Counted from the stretch's first letter, positions 10,125 to 22,393 are shown. The stretch: 64,000 bases of DNA from Diphasiastrum complanatum (GCA_029204225.1 CM055094.1:28754107-28818106), one strand, 5' to 3'. The notes: generated by a model from the letters alone, not told the origin. Made by a program: numbers and translations.

Positions 10125-10607
10125 ATGGATTCTACGTGTTATGGAGTTCAACAAATACCAGCTCAACTGCTTCAAAAATCTCAACATGCTAAAGTCTCCA
10201 AGATGCCACCACCGAAAGTACCTATACCAAAGAAAAATCAACAAAAGCAAAGATACAATCAGGTGATCAAGTGGAGCGATTTACCCGAAGAGGCAATAGC
10301 AACAGTGGATGAAGACATTCGGAACCATGTGACGAATGTTAAAGAACCTCAACAGAAGATAACGAGCAAAGAAACAGCAACAACCAACAACAATATACAA
10401 GGCAAAAAGAAAGTTGTTGAATCGCATGCTCAAGGGTCATCCGACCAAGCTTCAACATCAGCTTCAGGAATGTCAGAAGCAATGCACAAGATATCACTCA
10501 CCAATCGTGCTAAGATCAACCTTTTGAAGGAAGAAACGAGTAAGGCACCAGTCCATGATGTGCCAGAAAACTTCAAGAGTTATACCTTGGACGACGTGGT
10601 GATCTGA
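10125..10607 (+). pseudogene. Protease-RT linker of Tat-like element
   Basis: A lysine/glutamine-rich linker with VIKWSDLPEEAIATVDEDIR, matching the minus-strand copy near 26.8 kb, followed by a Ser/Thr-rich stretch and NFKSYTLDDVVI just before the RT. A one-base slip at the end (GATCTGATGCC) puts the RT in the frame starting at 10607. No enzymatic motif is present. Confidence 0.75.
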
Positions 10608-12175
10608 TGCCGAAAGCGCAACAGGAACCTGATGCAAATCAGAAAAAAGAAGAACAAGTCTACGAGGGACTGGCTCGCACTCAACCGATGAATCTAGCAG
10701 AGCCAGGAGATGAAGACAAAATTGTTCATGTGGGAGCACAACTCACGCCCTCACAATTCACCCAACTGCAGAAGTTATTGATGGAGTATAAAGACTGTTT
10801 TACGTGGTCTTACAAAGATTTAAAAGGAATTCCATCGTCTGTAGTCCAACACACCATACCTTTGGTCGAAGGAGCAATGCCAAAGGTGAGCCGATATTAC
10901 CGTTGCAACCCGAACTACACCGAGCTAATCAAGCAAGAGTTGCAGAAGTTGCTCGATGCCGATTTCATTTATGAAATTGAGCACACAGAATGGGTGTCAC
11001 CCATAGTCATTGTTCCCAAGAAGAATGACAAAATGCGGATTTGTGTCAATATGAAGGCACTTAATGCTGTGACACGGAAGGTTCACTTTCCCTTGCCATT
11101 CACAGAAAGCATCTTGGATTGAGTAGCTGGAGCGGAAGCCTACAATTTTTTGGATAGCTTCAGTGGCTACAACCAAGTGAAGATTGCACTGGAGGATCAA
11201 CACAAGACTGCATTTGCTACTGGATGGGGTACATATGCCTACAAGGTCATGCCATCCGGTCTTTGTAATGCCCCTAGCTCTTTTCAGCACGTCATGCAAA
11301 AGGCATTCAAAGACTATTTATAGAAATTCCTAGAGATCTTCCTCGATGATCTTTGCATGCACGGATTTAATGATGAACACTTATCTCAGTTGGAAAGAGT
11401 GCTTATACAATGCCGCAAATTTCAAATATCATTGGACCCAGAGAAATGCCAATTTTGGGTCACACATGGTCTTATCCTGGGCCATATTGTATCTAGACAT
11501 GGGATCGCCACTGATTTGTCTAAGATACGTATTATCATGGATCTTCCACCCCCTGGAACAATTCGTGGAGTCTATGTATTTATGGGACATGCCAATTACT
11601 ACCGAATCTTCATTCTATTCTTTGCAGATTTGGCACGTCCTATCTACAAGTTGACAATTGATCCACATTGGACGGAGGAAGCCCTACGAGCTTTCCAAAA
11701 GCTGAAGGAAGCACTTATATCTGCACCAATCTTATGGCCTCCCAATTGGACAATTGAGTTTCATGTGCATACTGACGCATCAAAGTATGCTATAGGAGCA
11801 ATATTGACCCAGCCAGGCGAGTACAAGAAAGACTTTCCTATTCGCTTCGCCAGTCGACAACTCAACGATGCTAAAATCAACTATTCAACGACCGAGCAAG
11901 AAGCCTTGGCAATGATATTTGCGGTCAAGAAGTTTCACCATTATCTTATGGCCACTCATTTTGCATTCTACACTGATCATCAACCTTTGCTCTACCTAGT
12001 CAACAAAACCTGCAACACAGGGAGAATCACTAGATGGTTACTCTTGTTGCTCTAGTTTGATTTTCGAATAGTGGTACACAAAGGCAAGCAACATTACATG
12101 GCGGATCATGTATCAAGAATCAAATCGACACAGAAGGATCCCCAGCCTGATGATGAGTTACTGGATGCTGCTTTA
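10607..12175 (+). pseudogene. Tat-like reverse transcriptase and RNase H
   Basis: The RT has WVSPIVIVPKKN, MRICVNMKALN, FSGYNQVKIA, the catalytic FLDDL and LGHIVSRHGIATDLSKI. The RNase H follows with HTDASKYAIGAIL, TTEQEALAMIFAV and FYTDHQPLLYL. Frames: 10607-11122, then an interrupted stretch to 11356, 11357-12055 and a short last piece. Stops sit where the minus-strand relative has Arg (11120, CGA to TGA) and Gln (near 11321, to TAG), and TAG occurs at 12053. All catalytic Asp residues of RT and RNase H that I could locate remain, but the reading frame is lost. Confidence 0.9.
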
Positions 12176-12198
12176 TTTTACGTGGATGTTGTATCCGA

Positions 12199-13467
12199 TT
12201 GGCCGCAGACATAGTTGATTATTTGATGAACTACCAACCAGATTGGTCACTATCCAAGGCGCAACAACAGAAACTTGTACTTAAAGCTCGTCCATATCAG
12301 CTGATTGCCGACCAACTATATCGAAGAGGGGCGGATAATATCATTCGTCATTGTATCCTGCCCCATGAGACAAGTCAGATCATGTCTCTCTCGCATGAAG
12401 CAATGGGAGGCGGACACTTTGCAGCAGATGTAACAGTACGCAAGATTCTACAATCTGGCTGTTGGTGGCCAACAATGCACAAGGATACTGAGGTATATAT
12501 CAAGCAATGTGATGTATGTCAGAGAGCGCGTAGACCAACGAAGGCAAATTATGAGCCGTTACATCCTGTATTGGCTCAAGCACCATTTGAGAAGTGAGGA
12601 CTTGATTACATCGGCCCTATTCACCCAGTCGCTCGCAGTACCCAAGCCCGATATATTATCGTGGCTACAGATTATCTCACAAAGTGGGTTGAAGCCAAAG
12701 CAGTGCACGTAGCAGATGCTAGGTCCACCACAAAGTTCCTTTACAAAAATATCATTGTATGCTTCGGATGCCCAATGGAGATAGTTAGCGATCGGGGAAC
12801 TCACTTTGTCAACGAGACCATCAAGGTCTTATTAGAAGAGTTCTTTGTAATCCATCGTTTCAGCATGCCTTACTACCCAAGAGGCAATGGCCAAGCCGAA
12901 TCTTCTAATAAGATTTTGTGCGACATTTTGACAAAGACAGTAGAAGCAAACAGATCAGATTGGGAGCACAAGCTACACGCTGCTCTGTGGGCTTTCAGAA
13001 CTGCATACAAAGGCAGCACCGAACAAATTCCATTCCAACTAGTGTATGGGCAAGATGCAATCATGCCGGTGGAATTTCTCGTTCCATCTCTTTGCATTGC
13101 CACAGTGCAACGATTAGATGATACAAGATTGCTCCACCTTCGTCACGAAGCGCTACACAAGTTGTGCGAAACATGCTTGTTAGCGGTCCATGCTCTTGCT
13201 GCAGAGAAAGCACGTCGCAAGGCCTGGCATGATCGTCGTCTTCACAAGAAAGATCTTCAAAAAGGAGATTTGGTCCTCATGTACAAGACAAAGGCGATCA
13301 AAGGAAAGTTGAAGTTCACTGGTGAAGGCCCTTATCGCATCACCGACATCTTATCGCAAGGGGCAATGACTTTAGAAACAATGGATGGGACACTGTTTGC
13401 TATGCCCATCAACGGTAGCCGGTTACGCAAGTATTGGTCGCCACCAGCCTTTCCAAACACTTCTTGA
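12199..13467 (+). pseudogene. Tat-like integrase
   Basis: The HHCC zinc domain is clear (HETSQI, SHEAMGGGH, CDVCQRAR), followed by a TGA at 12595-12597 where Trp is expected (relative: EKWGLDYIGP). After it the core is open from 12661 to 13467, with the catalytic triad in VATDYLTKW, VSDRGTHF and GQAESSNK, then WEHKLHAALWAFR, and the C-terminal KAWHDRRLHKKD, GEGPYRITDI and INGSRLRKYW. Integrase inserts element DNA into chromosomes. With only the one stop, this is the best preserved Tat-like integrase in the window. Confidence 0.92.
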
Positions 13468-13626
13468 AGAGCTTAGGATAGGCTCCTCATCATCAAATAA
13501 AGCCTCAGGTTTTATGTAGGCAATCTTTATCCACACTTTTCTTGACGCACTCCATCATCCGCAATAAACGTGTCGACAGCCGTCTTCCACAACAAGCACA
13601 GGCAGGTGTCGTGCGACCGTCACCTA

Positions 13627-13642
13627 TTTAGGTGGGGGATAC
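13627..13642 (+). promoter_or_regulatory. Polypurine tract of the Tat-like element
   Basis: AGGTGGGGGATAC directly precedes the TGTTGGG start of an LTR. This is where plus-strand DNA synthesis would be primed. Position and base composition fit. Confidence 0.65.
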
Positions 13643-14092
13643 TGTTGGGCACTTAGTGGGCCCCACCACAGTACACTGTACATGTAGAGCAATAAGTGCG
13701 AGGGCACTGGCTTCCTGCGTGTATAAGCCCAACCCAATGAGCACGCAATTTGGTTTTGTAGAACTTGTAGAATTAGGAATAAGTGACTAGGGGCCTAAAA
13801 CTCTAAAATGACATTAGAGGCCCTAAGTCAAGTTGTTAATAAAAAAGCTAAAAGGGCCCAAATTAGAACTCACATGAATCATGTGAGTGCCCTTGTGCTT
13901 TCTTAAGGAACCATTAGATTCATTTTGTGTTAGTTTAGAAGGCTTGGATTAGGATCCTTGCCATTGTAATTAACCAATAGGAGAAAGGGGCAAGGGCCTT
14001 CCCCATCCATAAAAAGGCACTCTTTGTACCATATTTCCATGTTCAGTAGGAGGAGGAGATTATGCCCAAATGAGATTTGAACATCCTTGCTT

Positions 14093-14157
<65 letters not shown>

Positions 14158-14400
14158 GTTTTTGCATTTTGTATTTGCGTTCCATTTGCTTCTTCTCTCT
14201 ACTTGCATGTTGTTAATGATTTCTAAGAGAGTAGAGAGGATAGGATGTAAGCACCTCCCCCATTGTAATTTATTCTTCCTTCTCATGCTTGTGGTTAAAG
14301 TAGGGTGGATAGCTAGATGTGGTTAATCTAGGTGTGGTTAGAGTAGGATTTGCAAGCTAACTTCGCAAGGGAAGCACTATTCCCTTGGGAACGAATCTAT
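13643..14400 (+). mobile_element. 3' LTR of the Tat-like element (right end not fixed)
   Basis: It starts TGTTGGGCACTTAGTGGG just after the polypurine tract. With no second copy in the window, the right end cannot be set; 14400 is a rough limit. It includes a (CT)n tract. No gene is present; the long minus-strand Arg-Glu frame over the tract is an artefact. Confidence 0.6.
14097..14155. repeat. (CT)n microsatellite, about 29 units
   Basis: Uninterrupted CT dinucleotides lie within the presumed 3' LTR of the Tat-like element. Confidence 0.98.
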
Positions 14401-15892
14401 GCGTGACAGGTGAACCAAGGCCGCTACAAAGACCCTCGATTGGGAACTGTGGGGTCAACGAAAGATGTGTAGTGCGCACAACAATCTTATAGCTCTCAGG
14501 CCAATTTCCATTCCAAATGGGTGCTCGATGAATTTGAAAAATAGTTGGAATCAACTTTACATCCATGTATTTGTACATTTTATACATCACTTGTCCACCG
14601 ACCGTTGCAAGTTTGATCAAACGTTGCCTTTTAGGTTTTTTGCGATTACTGGATTGGGAATATCAATGGGAGCTTGTGAGGACATTGCAAAGTCATCGAA
14701 GCTTTTATGTGTTGGTTTGCGCAAATTATCTCTCATAATACTTGTTTTTGATGGTCGTGTCTATATAGTTGCAAAATGTGTTGAAGAATTGTTGTCCTTC
14801 CACATTGTAACAACAGGCATGTCACTTAGACTAGTCAACATGTCTATATGTATAACAATAATCAAACTTATCGTAGCTACTACAAAATGCATAAAAAAAA
14901 CTGTCATATGTTTACTATTTCCATCATGGACTCCACCAAAAGAGAGATGGACATGGTGATGTTTTGTTACTATTTTTAAGACTCTCATTGGTTGCTTGCA
15001 GTATTTATCCCTCTTATTCCATTGCACCCATTATGTCAGAAGCTGGATCCCCTAGCTAGAGGCCAGGCCATAGTCGCGGGTCATCCCGCCTGTCCTCTAT
15101 GAGCGAGACTGAGGTCATTAGCTACCTTGATCAGTTGTCTTCCTCACAACAAGATAGGGTCTTAGATTGATTGAGGGCTTGATGACTAGCTCGTAGCTCC
15201 AACAGATTGGTTGAGTACACATCATCGACCAAGGAGATTTAGTCGACTCCTCGTGTAGACCGAACACATGTTTTCCCTTCCCGTGAGAGTCACTCTGATG
15301 AGGGTTGCACCTCCACCCATGGCGCTGTAGCCAGTGCTTCCTCCCGACACTCTTGGGAGAGGAGGAGGAGCCGCCTCGGTGTCTCATGTTGTGGAGGATG
15401 TGGCGATGACTCTAATCTCCTTGATGTGGTCACGAGTCATGCACGACCACGTGCACATCTCATTGTGGGGAGTTCCTACTTCGAGAGACACTAATCCAGG
15501 AGGTTGCACGTATGGCACACAATACTGTGACTCCTGTATCTGTCACACCTGAGATTCTCAACATGCCCACTTTCACCCCTTACATTTTCCCTCCCTCTGG
15601 ACCCACTACCACTGAGTTATGTCTCATGGCTATACTTCATGGGGTCACTATTCACCATGCGATTTTCAGCCCACTCCCCTCCAGTCCCCCCCCTCCTCTC
15701 AATACCCCCTCCTAGTTATTCCCCCCCAGTACACCACATACACTCCACATCATCAATATTCTCCCATCAGCGGGGCATCTCCCATACCTGAGGCCAACCC
15801 CGCAGACACTCCCAAGGCCACATCTCCCATACTGGAGGCCCTCGTAGACACTCCCATGGCCACATCTCCACCAGCTGCCATGTTGTCGTCGT
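14401..15892. other. Unassigned sequence with a proline-rich open stretch
   Basis: No domain recognised. A plus-strand frame (14465-14959) is open for 164 codons but resembles nothing I know. From 15512 to 15906 the plus strand reads as proline/threonine-rich text with two imperfect repeats of a unit containing CACATCTCCCATAC. This could be the gag linker of a degraded Ty3 element, but there is no zinc knuckle or enzyme motif to support that. Confidence 0.35.
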
Positions 15893-16604
15893 GTCAGAAA
15901 TTATGAACTCCTACAACTTTGCTGCGATGCGAAGGGAAGCAACATGAAGCGAAGGTCGAACGACAAACAATTCGTGAAAGTCAACGTACCTCAAAAACCC
16001 TAAGACACTAAGCGAAGTGAAACTCGAAGGTCGAATGATTCACAAAATTCAAACATGCCTCCATGACCAAAAGATATGACACGACACAAAACGAAAAGAA
16101 AACGAAAGAAAATCTTTCGCGCTGCCAGCTGGCAGCTCAACGGACATGGAGCTTTGAACTTCATGCTCAGCTAAAACATTTAGCAATAACAGAGAGCAAC
16201 TAACTAGTTGATTAGCGTTAACTACTCTTGTAATTCTATGTTTAGCTATCTTCTAAACACCACACAGTGGAGATATAACCAATGTCTTTGGATCAACAAA
16301 ACATAGAGAATACAATAGAGAAGAGTGCGTTGTGCATGAAAGTATGCCAATGAGCAAAACACAATGAAAAGAGCATAGTGTCAAGCCGCCAACGAGCAAG
16401 ACACTGATCATCTCGCTTTAAAAATCAAATTGATCATATAGTTGCTCTCTCTTATACATCTCCTTGTCTTGCGCTATCTTGATTGCTAGAATGATTTTTG
16501 TTCTGTGATCTATAGTTGCGTGTCTAGGATCTTGCAGGCTTCCGCATAAGAAAATTCAAAAGAAACAAAATCGTTTGTGATACTCCAAAAACCCGTTTGC
16601 AACA
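15893..16604 (+). mobile_element. Copia 5' LTR (left end tentative)
   Basis: The right end is firm: ...GTTTGCAACA is followed at once by the PBS TGGTATCAGAGCC. The left end is a guess at the TGTCAGAAAT string. The element behind it is cut after about 420 bp by the next copia insertion, so its 3' LTR is not in the window. Confidence 0.55.
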
Positions 16605-16617
16605 TGGTATCAGAGCC
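16605..16617 (+). promoter_or_regulatory. Primer binding site, tRNA-iMet type
   Basis: TGGTATCAGAGCC is complementary to the 3' end of plant initiator tRNA-Met, the usual minus-strand primer of copia elements. It follows the LTR end CA directly. Confidence 0.9.
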
Positions 16618-16669
16618 AACAGATTATCACTAATGATGTCTGAACAAGTAATTCTCTAGGCAACACAAT

Positions 16670-17022
16670 ATGGCTACAACAATCCAGACAAGAGTAGAAA
16701 TTAGTCTTGATAATGCAAACTACAGGATATGGAAATTCAAAATCAAAACACTTCTGAAGGGCAAAGGCATCTGGTGGGTGACTGAACTCTCAGAGGTGCA
16801 GCCTCCAGTGGGAGACCCGAGGAGAGTTGAATGGATCAGAAAGGATGAGCGTGCAATGGCGACCATCGTTTCATCCATCAACAAAGACCTACTCATGCAG
16901 ATTGAAGACTGCAAAAGTAGCCATGTAGCATGGAAAGATTAAAATAGAAGTACGAAGTGAGGACTGTAGCTTCAGTAATGCATCTTCACAATCAGATGCA
17001 ATCCATACGATGGGATGACATC
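16670..17022 (+). pseudogene. Copia gag N-terminus, truncated
   Basis: The ATG at 16670 opens a gag with LDNANYRIWKFKIKTLLKGK, the Trp-containing start of plant copia gag (UBN2-type), and DLLMQIEDCKSSHVAWKD. A stop follows at 16940-16942 and the sequence ends where the next copia LTR begins at 17023. Gag forms the cytoplasmic particle. Confidence 0.8.
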
Positions 17023-17874
17023 TGTTAAAATATCACTTCCAACTTGTTGTATCTTGTAGATCTCAAGTTATTTGAGCTTGATAGGATCTCACACATGTGG
17101 AGTCTGTTCCCACATGTGAAAGAATGTACATAAGTCATTTTTATTAAGTTAGATTGGTTTTAGCTTGATCTACACTAGTGTGAAATTGACCTTTTAGTAG
17201 AATCTTGAAAATGGTCAAATTGGTCAAACTTTTTGTAAATAGATTGGACTTCCATGTGAATGAGTTATTACTCACACATGTCAAGATACCATTCACACGT
17301 GTGGATAAGCTTCTAGAAGATAAGATAGGAATATTCCATTAGATCCTATTTTATAGGGAATATTCGTATAAATGTGGAAGACTAGCTTTTTGTTTTCTAG
17401 CCAAAGGGAATAGTCAACTTTGGGAAATGAGCACATATGGCTCCCATTGGTGGATCTGGATGAGTAGGCACTCTTCACACGTGTGAAGGCCTGCTGGACA
17501 GTACACAGCTCATGGATGTACTTGATCTATAAAGAGATCAACCAAATCAATAACAAGTTGATGTGACATTGGCAAATTCTAGTTTTGTTGAGATTTCCAC
17601 ATTTGTCTTGAGTTTTGATGAATAAAATGCATTTGTAAGTTAATGTACTTTACTCTCTGTAAAGAGGTCGTACATGTACTGTCCTCCACACGTGTGAGGC
17701 CGCCCATCCATGTGTTTGATCATTTGATCCATTGCTCTTGCTTAAATCATAGTGTAAAGCATCTAGATCAAGATCTAACATCTAGAACTTGATAGATCTT
17801 TGGATTAAGCAATCAATAACTCTTAACGATTGATAGTACAATCAATATTTGTCCTTTTTCTCTAAAAATTGACA
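17023..17874 (+). repeat. 5' LTR of the 17-23 kb copia
   Basis: TGTTAAAATATC...AAATTGACA, typical TG...CA ends. It contains an unusual series of short palindromes: CACACATGTGG and CCCACATGTG near 17.1 kb, ACACTAGTGT (about 17173), TTCACACGTGTGG (17292), CTTCACACGTGTGAAGG (17474) and CCACACGTGTGAGG (17687). The CACGTG core is the G-box bound by plant bZIP and bHLH factors. Confidence 0.92.
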
Positions 17875-17887
17875 TGGTATCAAAGCC
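17875..17887 (+). promoter_or_regulatory. Primer binding site of the 17-23 kb copia
   Basis: TGGTATCAAAGCC, directly after the LTR, differs by one base from the standard iMet site TGGTATCAGAGCC. Confidence 0.85.
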
Positions 17888-18470
17888 AAGTCTAAGAGTG
17901 ATCTAAATGATTAATAGTACTTGAGAAATCATTGACAATTTGTTGTTTTTGAGTTCTAATTGAGAGGGCGAGTTCAAAGAGAGAAGTAAGATCATTGTTT
18001 TTGGTCAAGATCGATTTGTGGGATGCTAAAGTACTGTATACACGTGTGAAACCATACAACAACCTTCAAATTAACTTCCATAAGTGTTTTTGATCCAAAA
18101 AAAATGCATACTAGTCCAAAATTCAAGTTTTTCAGTGCATTGTCTAGATCTAGGTTCAATCTATTGAATGCTAATGATCAAATAGTGATTTGAGTCATTG
18201 AAGTAGTTCATTTTTGAAGCATTAGATCAGATCTTTAAGGCTTATTTGTTCAGATCTTAAGTGTGTGTGGAATATCAAACCAATTTGAACTAGAATCAAT
18301 TTCTTTGAGGAGTGAATTGCTAGGATATTTGTAGTTGGTCTATTATACCATCATCCAAGTTGAACTAGGATTGATTGGGCCGAGATTAGAAGCTTCTTGA
18401 AAGCTATAAATCTATCTTAGATCACAGCTTATCAAGAGAACTTTGTGTATCTCATAGGCTTTCATTCAAA

Positions 18471-19302
18471 ATGACATTTATGGGTGGATATATGTCAGAA
18501 TCTAGTGAGAAACTAATTTCCACAGACTATTCCATTTGAAAAGTAAGAATGGAATCACTACTAGTGGTTCATGATCTCTTATATTGTCTTAGGAGTTGAG
18601 GAAGAGCCTCAAGCTCCCCAAGAACAACTAAAATACAAGAAGAGGGTTAGATTAGCCCTACATTGCTTGAAGTTAAATGTAAGCAATGACCTCTTGAAGG
18701 AGGTGGTTTCTTGTACCACATCAAAAGAAGCTTGGGATTCACTAAAGAACATTTATGAATCCAATAACACTTCAAGAGTGCTTATGCTAAGAAACTTGAT
18801 CTTGCAAAGCATGAGGGGAAGTGGAGAAAATGGACAAGAGTATGTCTTAAGGATAAAATCCTTGAACAAAGAATTGGGATCTATAGGAGAGAAGATCCAA
18901 GATAATGAACTAGTACAAGTAATCTTGAATGGATTAGGAGATGAGTTCTCTAATCTAGTACAATCTTTTGCTATTCAAGACCAACTTCCATCAATTGAAA
19001 AATTTCATAATGTTCTTGTGGCTGAGGAGAGTAGGATTCTACACCTCAAAACAAGAATGGGGTCCTTATCACTACATAATGGTGATGAGAAAGCAAACTT
19101 CACATCTAAAGGCAAGAAGAAGTCTCATCCTTTCAAGAAGATCCAAGGCAAGGAGGCCAAGGCAAAGGATGGAGCATCTACCTCCAAAGGGAAGCAAAAG
19201 AACAAAGCAAAGCTGAAGTGTTTCTTTTGTGGGAAGAAATGACACTTTGCTTCCGAATGCTATAAGAAGAAGAATGCACAAGGGAATGAAGATCAAGGCA
19301 AT
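18471..19302 (+). pseudogene. Copia gag with zinc knuckle split by a stop
   Basis: The ATG at 18471 opens a gag with the expected Trp lost to TGA (TDYSI*KVRM). A frameshift near 18570 leads to 18571-19242, with EAWDSLKNIYESNN, LNKELGSIGEKI and VILNGLGDEFSNLVQSF of the plant copia gag. The nucleocapsid knuckle reads CFFCGKK, then TGA in place of the expected Gly, then HFASEC. The stop thus falls inside the CCHC motif. The following text stays in the same frame into the protease. Confidence 0.9.
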
Positions 19303-19344
19303 CTTGCACAAGGGGAGGAGGAAGAGGATGGCTTCAACACATCC

Positions 19345-19734
19345 TTGATGGTAGCACCTACACCAACATCAAGCCAAGAGACATGGTGGATTGAAAGTGG
19401 GGCTAGTTCCCACATGTCATTCAACAAGCATTATTTCTCTTATCTACTTTCTTGCAATGATTCTAAGAAATCAATCTACACAGCTAGTGATCAAGAATGC
19501 AAGACATATGGCGTAGGATCTATTCCATTATGCTTAGGATCATCTAAAAGGATAGATCTTGATAATGTTTTGTATGTTAGAGTTGGTCAATTAATGGACA
19601 ATGGACTAGATGTACATTTCAAGAATGGAGTGTGTTCCATCTTGAAAAATAATAAGTGCATAGCTAGTGGCATTAAGCAAGGAAGGCTTTTCAAGTTGGA
19701 TGCTAATGTGGCTATTGAAAGTGAATATGGTTAG
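19345..19734 (+). pseudogene. Copia protease with Glu in place of catalytic Asp
   Basis: WWIESGASSHM is the active-site region; related copies at 30.5 and 55.0 kb have WYIDSGA. The catalytic Asp is therefore Glu here, which should abolish aspartic protease activity. About nine residues between VLYV and VGQLMDNGLDV, present in the copy at 30.7 kb, are deleted in frame. The frame closes at 19734 through a one-base shift before the integrase. Confidence 0.88.
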
Positions 19735-20623
19735 GGAGGAGTTGACTCAAGTGGAGCTTTGGCACAAAATATTGGGCCATCCTAATCTTCAATCAATGGA
19801 ATCCATGGCATCAAAGGAGCTAGCTCTCGGCCTACCAAAAGCTTTCAAGAAGTGTGGCAAAGTGTGTGAAGCATGTGGCCTTGCAAAGTCACACAAGACT
19901 TCCTACAAGAAATCTTTAACAAGATCTACCTCACCTTTAGATCTTATCCATTTGGATGTACATACTTTTTCTCATGAAAGTAATGGAGGAGCTTTAATGT
20001 ATGTGACTTTTATTGATGATTGTACTAGATACACTTGGATTGAATTATTGCCTAAGAAAAGCCTTGTATATGAAGCTTTTGTAAAGTTTAAGTCTCTAGT
20101 GGAAAAGCAACTTAGTTCTTGCATTAAAGTTCTAAGATGTGATAATGGAGGAGAGTATATCTCCAACAAGATGAGAGACTTTTGTGAGATCAATGGCATT
20201 AAGAGAGAACTCACTTGTCCTTACACCCCCCAGCAAGATGGGGTGGCCAAGAGGAAAAATAGGAGTCTTTGTGAATGTGAAAAGTCTTTAAGACTTGATG
20301 CATCTCTACCCATCACTTTTTGGGGGGAGGCCATAACTTGTGCTAATTACTTATGTAATAGGCTTCCTAGTAGTGCTATTGGTGGGATCTCACCATTTCA
20401 AGCTTTGTTTGGCAATAAGCCCAATGTAAAAGATTTTAAAGTGTTTGGACGTATATGTTATGTCCACATTCCTTTGGAAACAAGAAGGAAAGAAGATGCA
20501 ACTTCCTTCAAAGGAATATTTGTAGGCTATAGTGAAAATAGCAAGGGATATATGATATTTGATCCTATTTCAAAGAAAGTAAAAGTTAGCAATGATGTCT
20601 TGTTTGATGAATCTCAAAGTTAA
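19735..20623 (+). pseudogene. Copia integrase lacking catalytic Glu
   Basis: The zinc domain (WHKILGHPN, CGKVCEACGLAK) and the first two catalytic Asp residues (IHLDVHTFS, RCDNGGEY) are present. The third catalytic position, normally GVAERKN, reads GVAKRKN, so Glu is Lys. The C-terminal part continues with FGNKPNVKDFKVFGRICYVH and KGIFVGYSENSKGY and ends at 20623. Strand transfer should be impossible. Confidence 0.9.
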
Positions 20624-20626
20624 AAT

Positions 20627-22320
20627 TTGTCTCCAAATTCATCTAATCTCTTAGGTGATGAAGATCTTGCAACACCCGAGGAGGAGCCTCTTGAAAGTGA
20701 TCTTTTGGAAGATCAAACTCATGTGCCAAAGGATCCAAGAAGATCCACAAGGAGCAAGGCCGAGCCTTCAAGGCTCACATACTTTGAGAAAGGAAAGCAA
20801 AGGGAAGACACATCTCCTTCTACCTCTTACTCTTTTCTAACCACAATGCTTGAAGAGCCATCATGTTATGAAGATGCAAGTTTGGAGAGATGCAATGCAA
20901 GTAGAGTTTGATGCTTTGATAGATAATCAAACTTGGAATCTTGTACACCTTCCACATGGGAAGAAGCCACTTGCATGTAAGTGGATCTATAGATTAAAGT
21001 ACAATCAAGATGGATCTATAAGTAAGTACAAAGCTAGATTGGTTGCTAAGGGGTTTCTTCAAACTAAAGGCATAGATTATGAAGAAACATTTGCTCTTGT
21101 AGCAAAACTTGTAACCATTAGAATGATCATTTGTATTGCTACTTTATTCAAGTGGAATCTCTATCAAATGATGTGACAAAGGCTTTTTTGAATGGCTACT
21201 TGGAGGAGGAAATATACATGTTGCAACCCGAGGGCTTCATCAAGGATGGTGAGGAGGACAAGGTTTGCCACTTAAGGAAGAGCCTATATGGCTTGAAGCA
21301 AGCACCTAGAGCTTGGTACTCTAGGTTGCATGATCTTCTTTACTCTCTTGGCTTTGTGATTAGCTCTTATGAGCCTTCTTTGTACATCAAATGTAATGAT
21401 GGAAAGATCATCATTTTCGTACTTTATGTTGATGATATCATATTGACAGGAAATGATGGTGAAGGCATAAGAAATGTTAAAGTTTCCTTGTCTAGTAAAT
21501 TCAAGATGGTAGATCTAGGACTTCTGAAGTTCATACTTGGAATAGAAGCTACTAGAGGTAGTGATTTTACTTTTATAATTCAATCAAAGTATGCTACTTC
21601 CATTCTAGAGAGGTTTGGCATGAAAGATTGTAAAGGGATTGACACCCCTATGGAGCAAACTTGTAAAGTTACTAATGATTGTGATGAAGCATCCTTTGAG
21701 GACATCACACTCTTTAGAAAGCGAATATATTTGACAATCACTAGACCAGATTTGAGTTATAGTGTAAGCAAGTTAAGTCAATATATGCAAGGTTCCTTGA
21801 TGCATCATTGGAAAAGTGCCAAGAAAGTGCTTAGATATGTGTCTTCTACTAGATTTTTTGACATTCTCTATCAAGGATCTAACTTGTACTTGAGAGCATT
21901 TTCGAATTCAGATTTTGCAGGAGATAAGATGGTAGAAGATCCATAAGTGCATTTGTCATTTTTCTTTGTGGAGGAGTGATATCTTGGCTTTCCAAAAAGC
22001 AAGATACAATTTCTCTTTTCTCTTGTGAAGCCGAGTAGAAGGCATTGACTTCAACAACCAAAAAACTCCTATGGCTAAGAAGACTTTTGTTGGAGCTTCA
22101 AGTGCTAAAGCCCCAGGAGGTCCCTTGCATCTATTGTGACAATCAAGCTTCTCAACAAATTGCTACCAATCCGATCTTCCATGCTAGAACAAAGCATATT
22201 GAGATAGCTCATCACTTTGTGAGGGAGAAGGTGCAATCCAAGGAGGTTCAACTTCATCATGTGCCTTCATCCGAGTGCATAGCTGATATCTTAACCTAAC
22301 CTTTGGCTAAAGATTCATTT
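20627..22320 (+). pseudogene. Copia reverse transcriptase and RNase H
   Basis: Three frames carry the RT: 20850-21176 (DNQTWNLVHLPHGKKPLACK, YKARLVAKGF), 21131-21946 ([19 protein letters not shown], the catalytic YVDDIILTGND, LTITRPDLSYSVSKLSQYM) and 22045-22299 (RNase H end, CDNQASQQIATN, FHARTKHIEIAHHF). Breaks are a frameshift near 21160, a stop at 21944-21946, and TAA at 22297 where Lys is expected. RT catalytic residues are intact although the frame is not. Confidence 0.92.
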
Positions 22321-22380
22321 TTCAAGTTAAGAAATGCTCTTGGAGTTGTAGATATGTATACATTAGACTTGCCAAGTTAG

Positions 22381-22393
22381 AAGTGAGGAGGAG
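22381..22393 (+). promoter_or_regulatory. Polypurine tract of the 17-23 kb copia
   Basis: AAGTGAGGAGGAG immediately precedes the 3' LTR start TGTTAAAAT. Confidence 0.85.

Noticed and set aside
13930-14286. Minus-strand Arg-Glu-rich protein
   Set aside because: It is the translation of a (CT)n microsatellite.
16605-16617. tRNA gene
   Set aside because: Only the 12-18 bases complementary to a tRNA 3' end are present here and at the other PBS sites; no cloverleaf.
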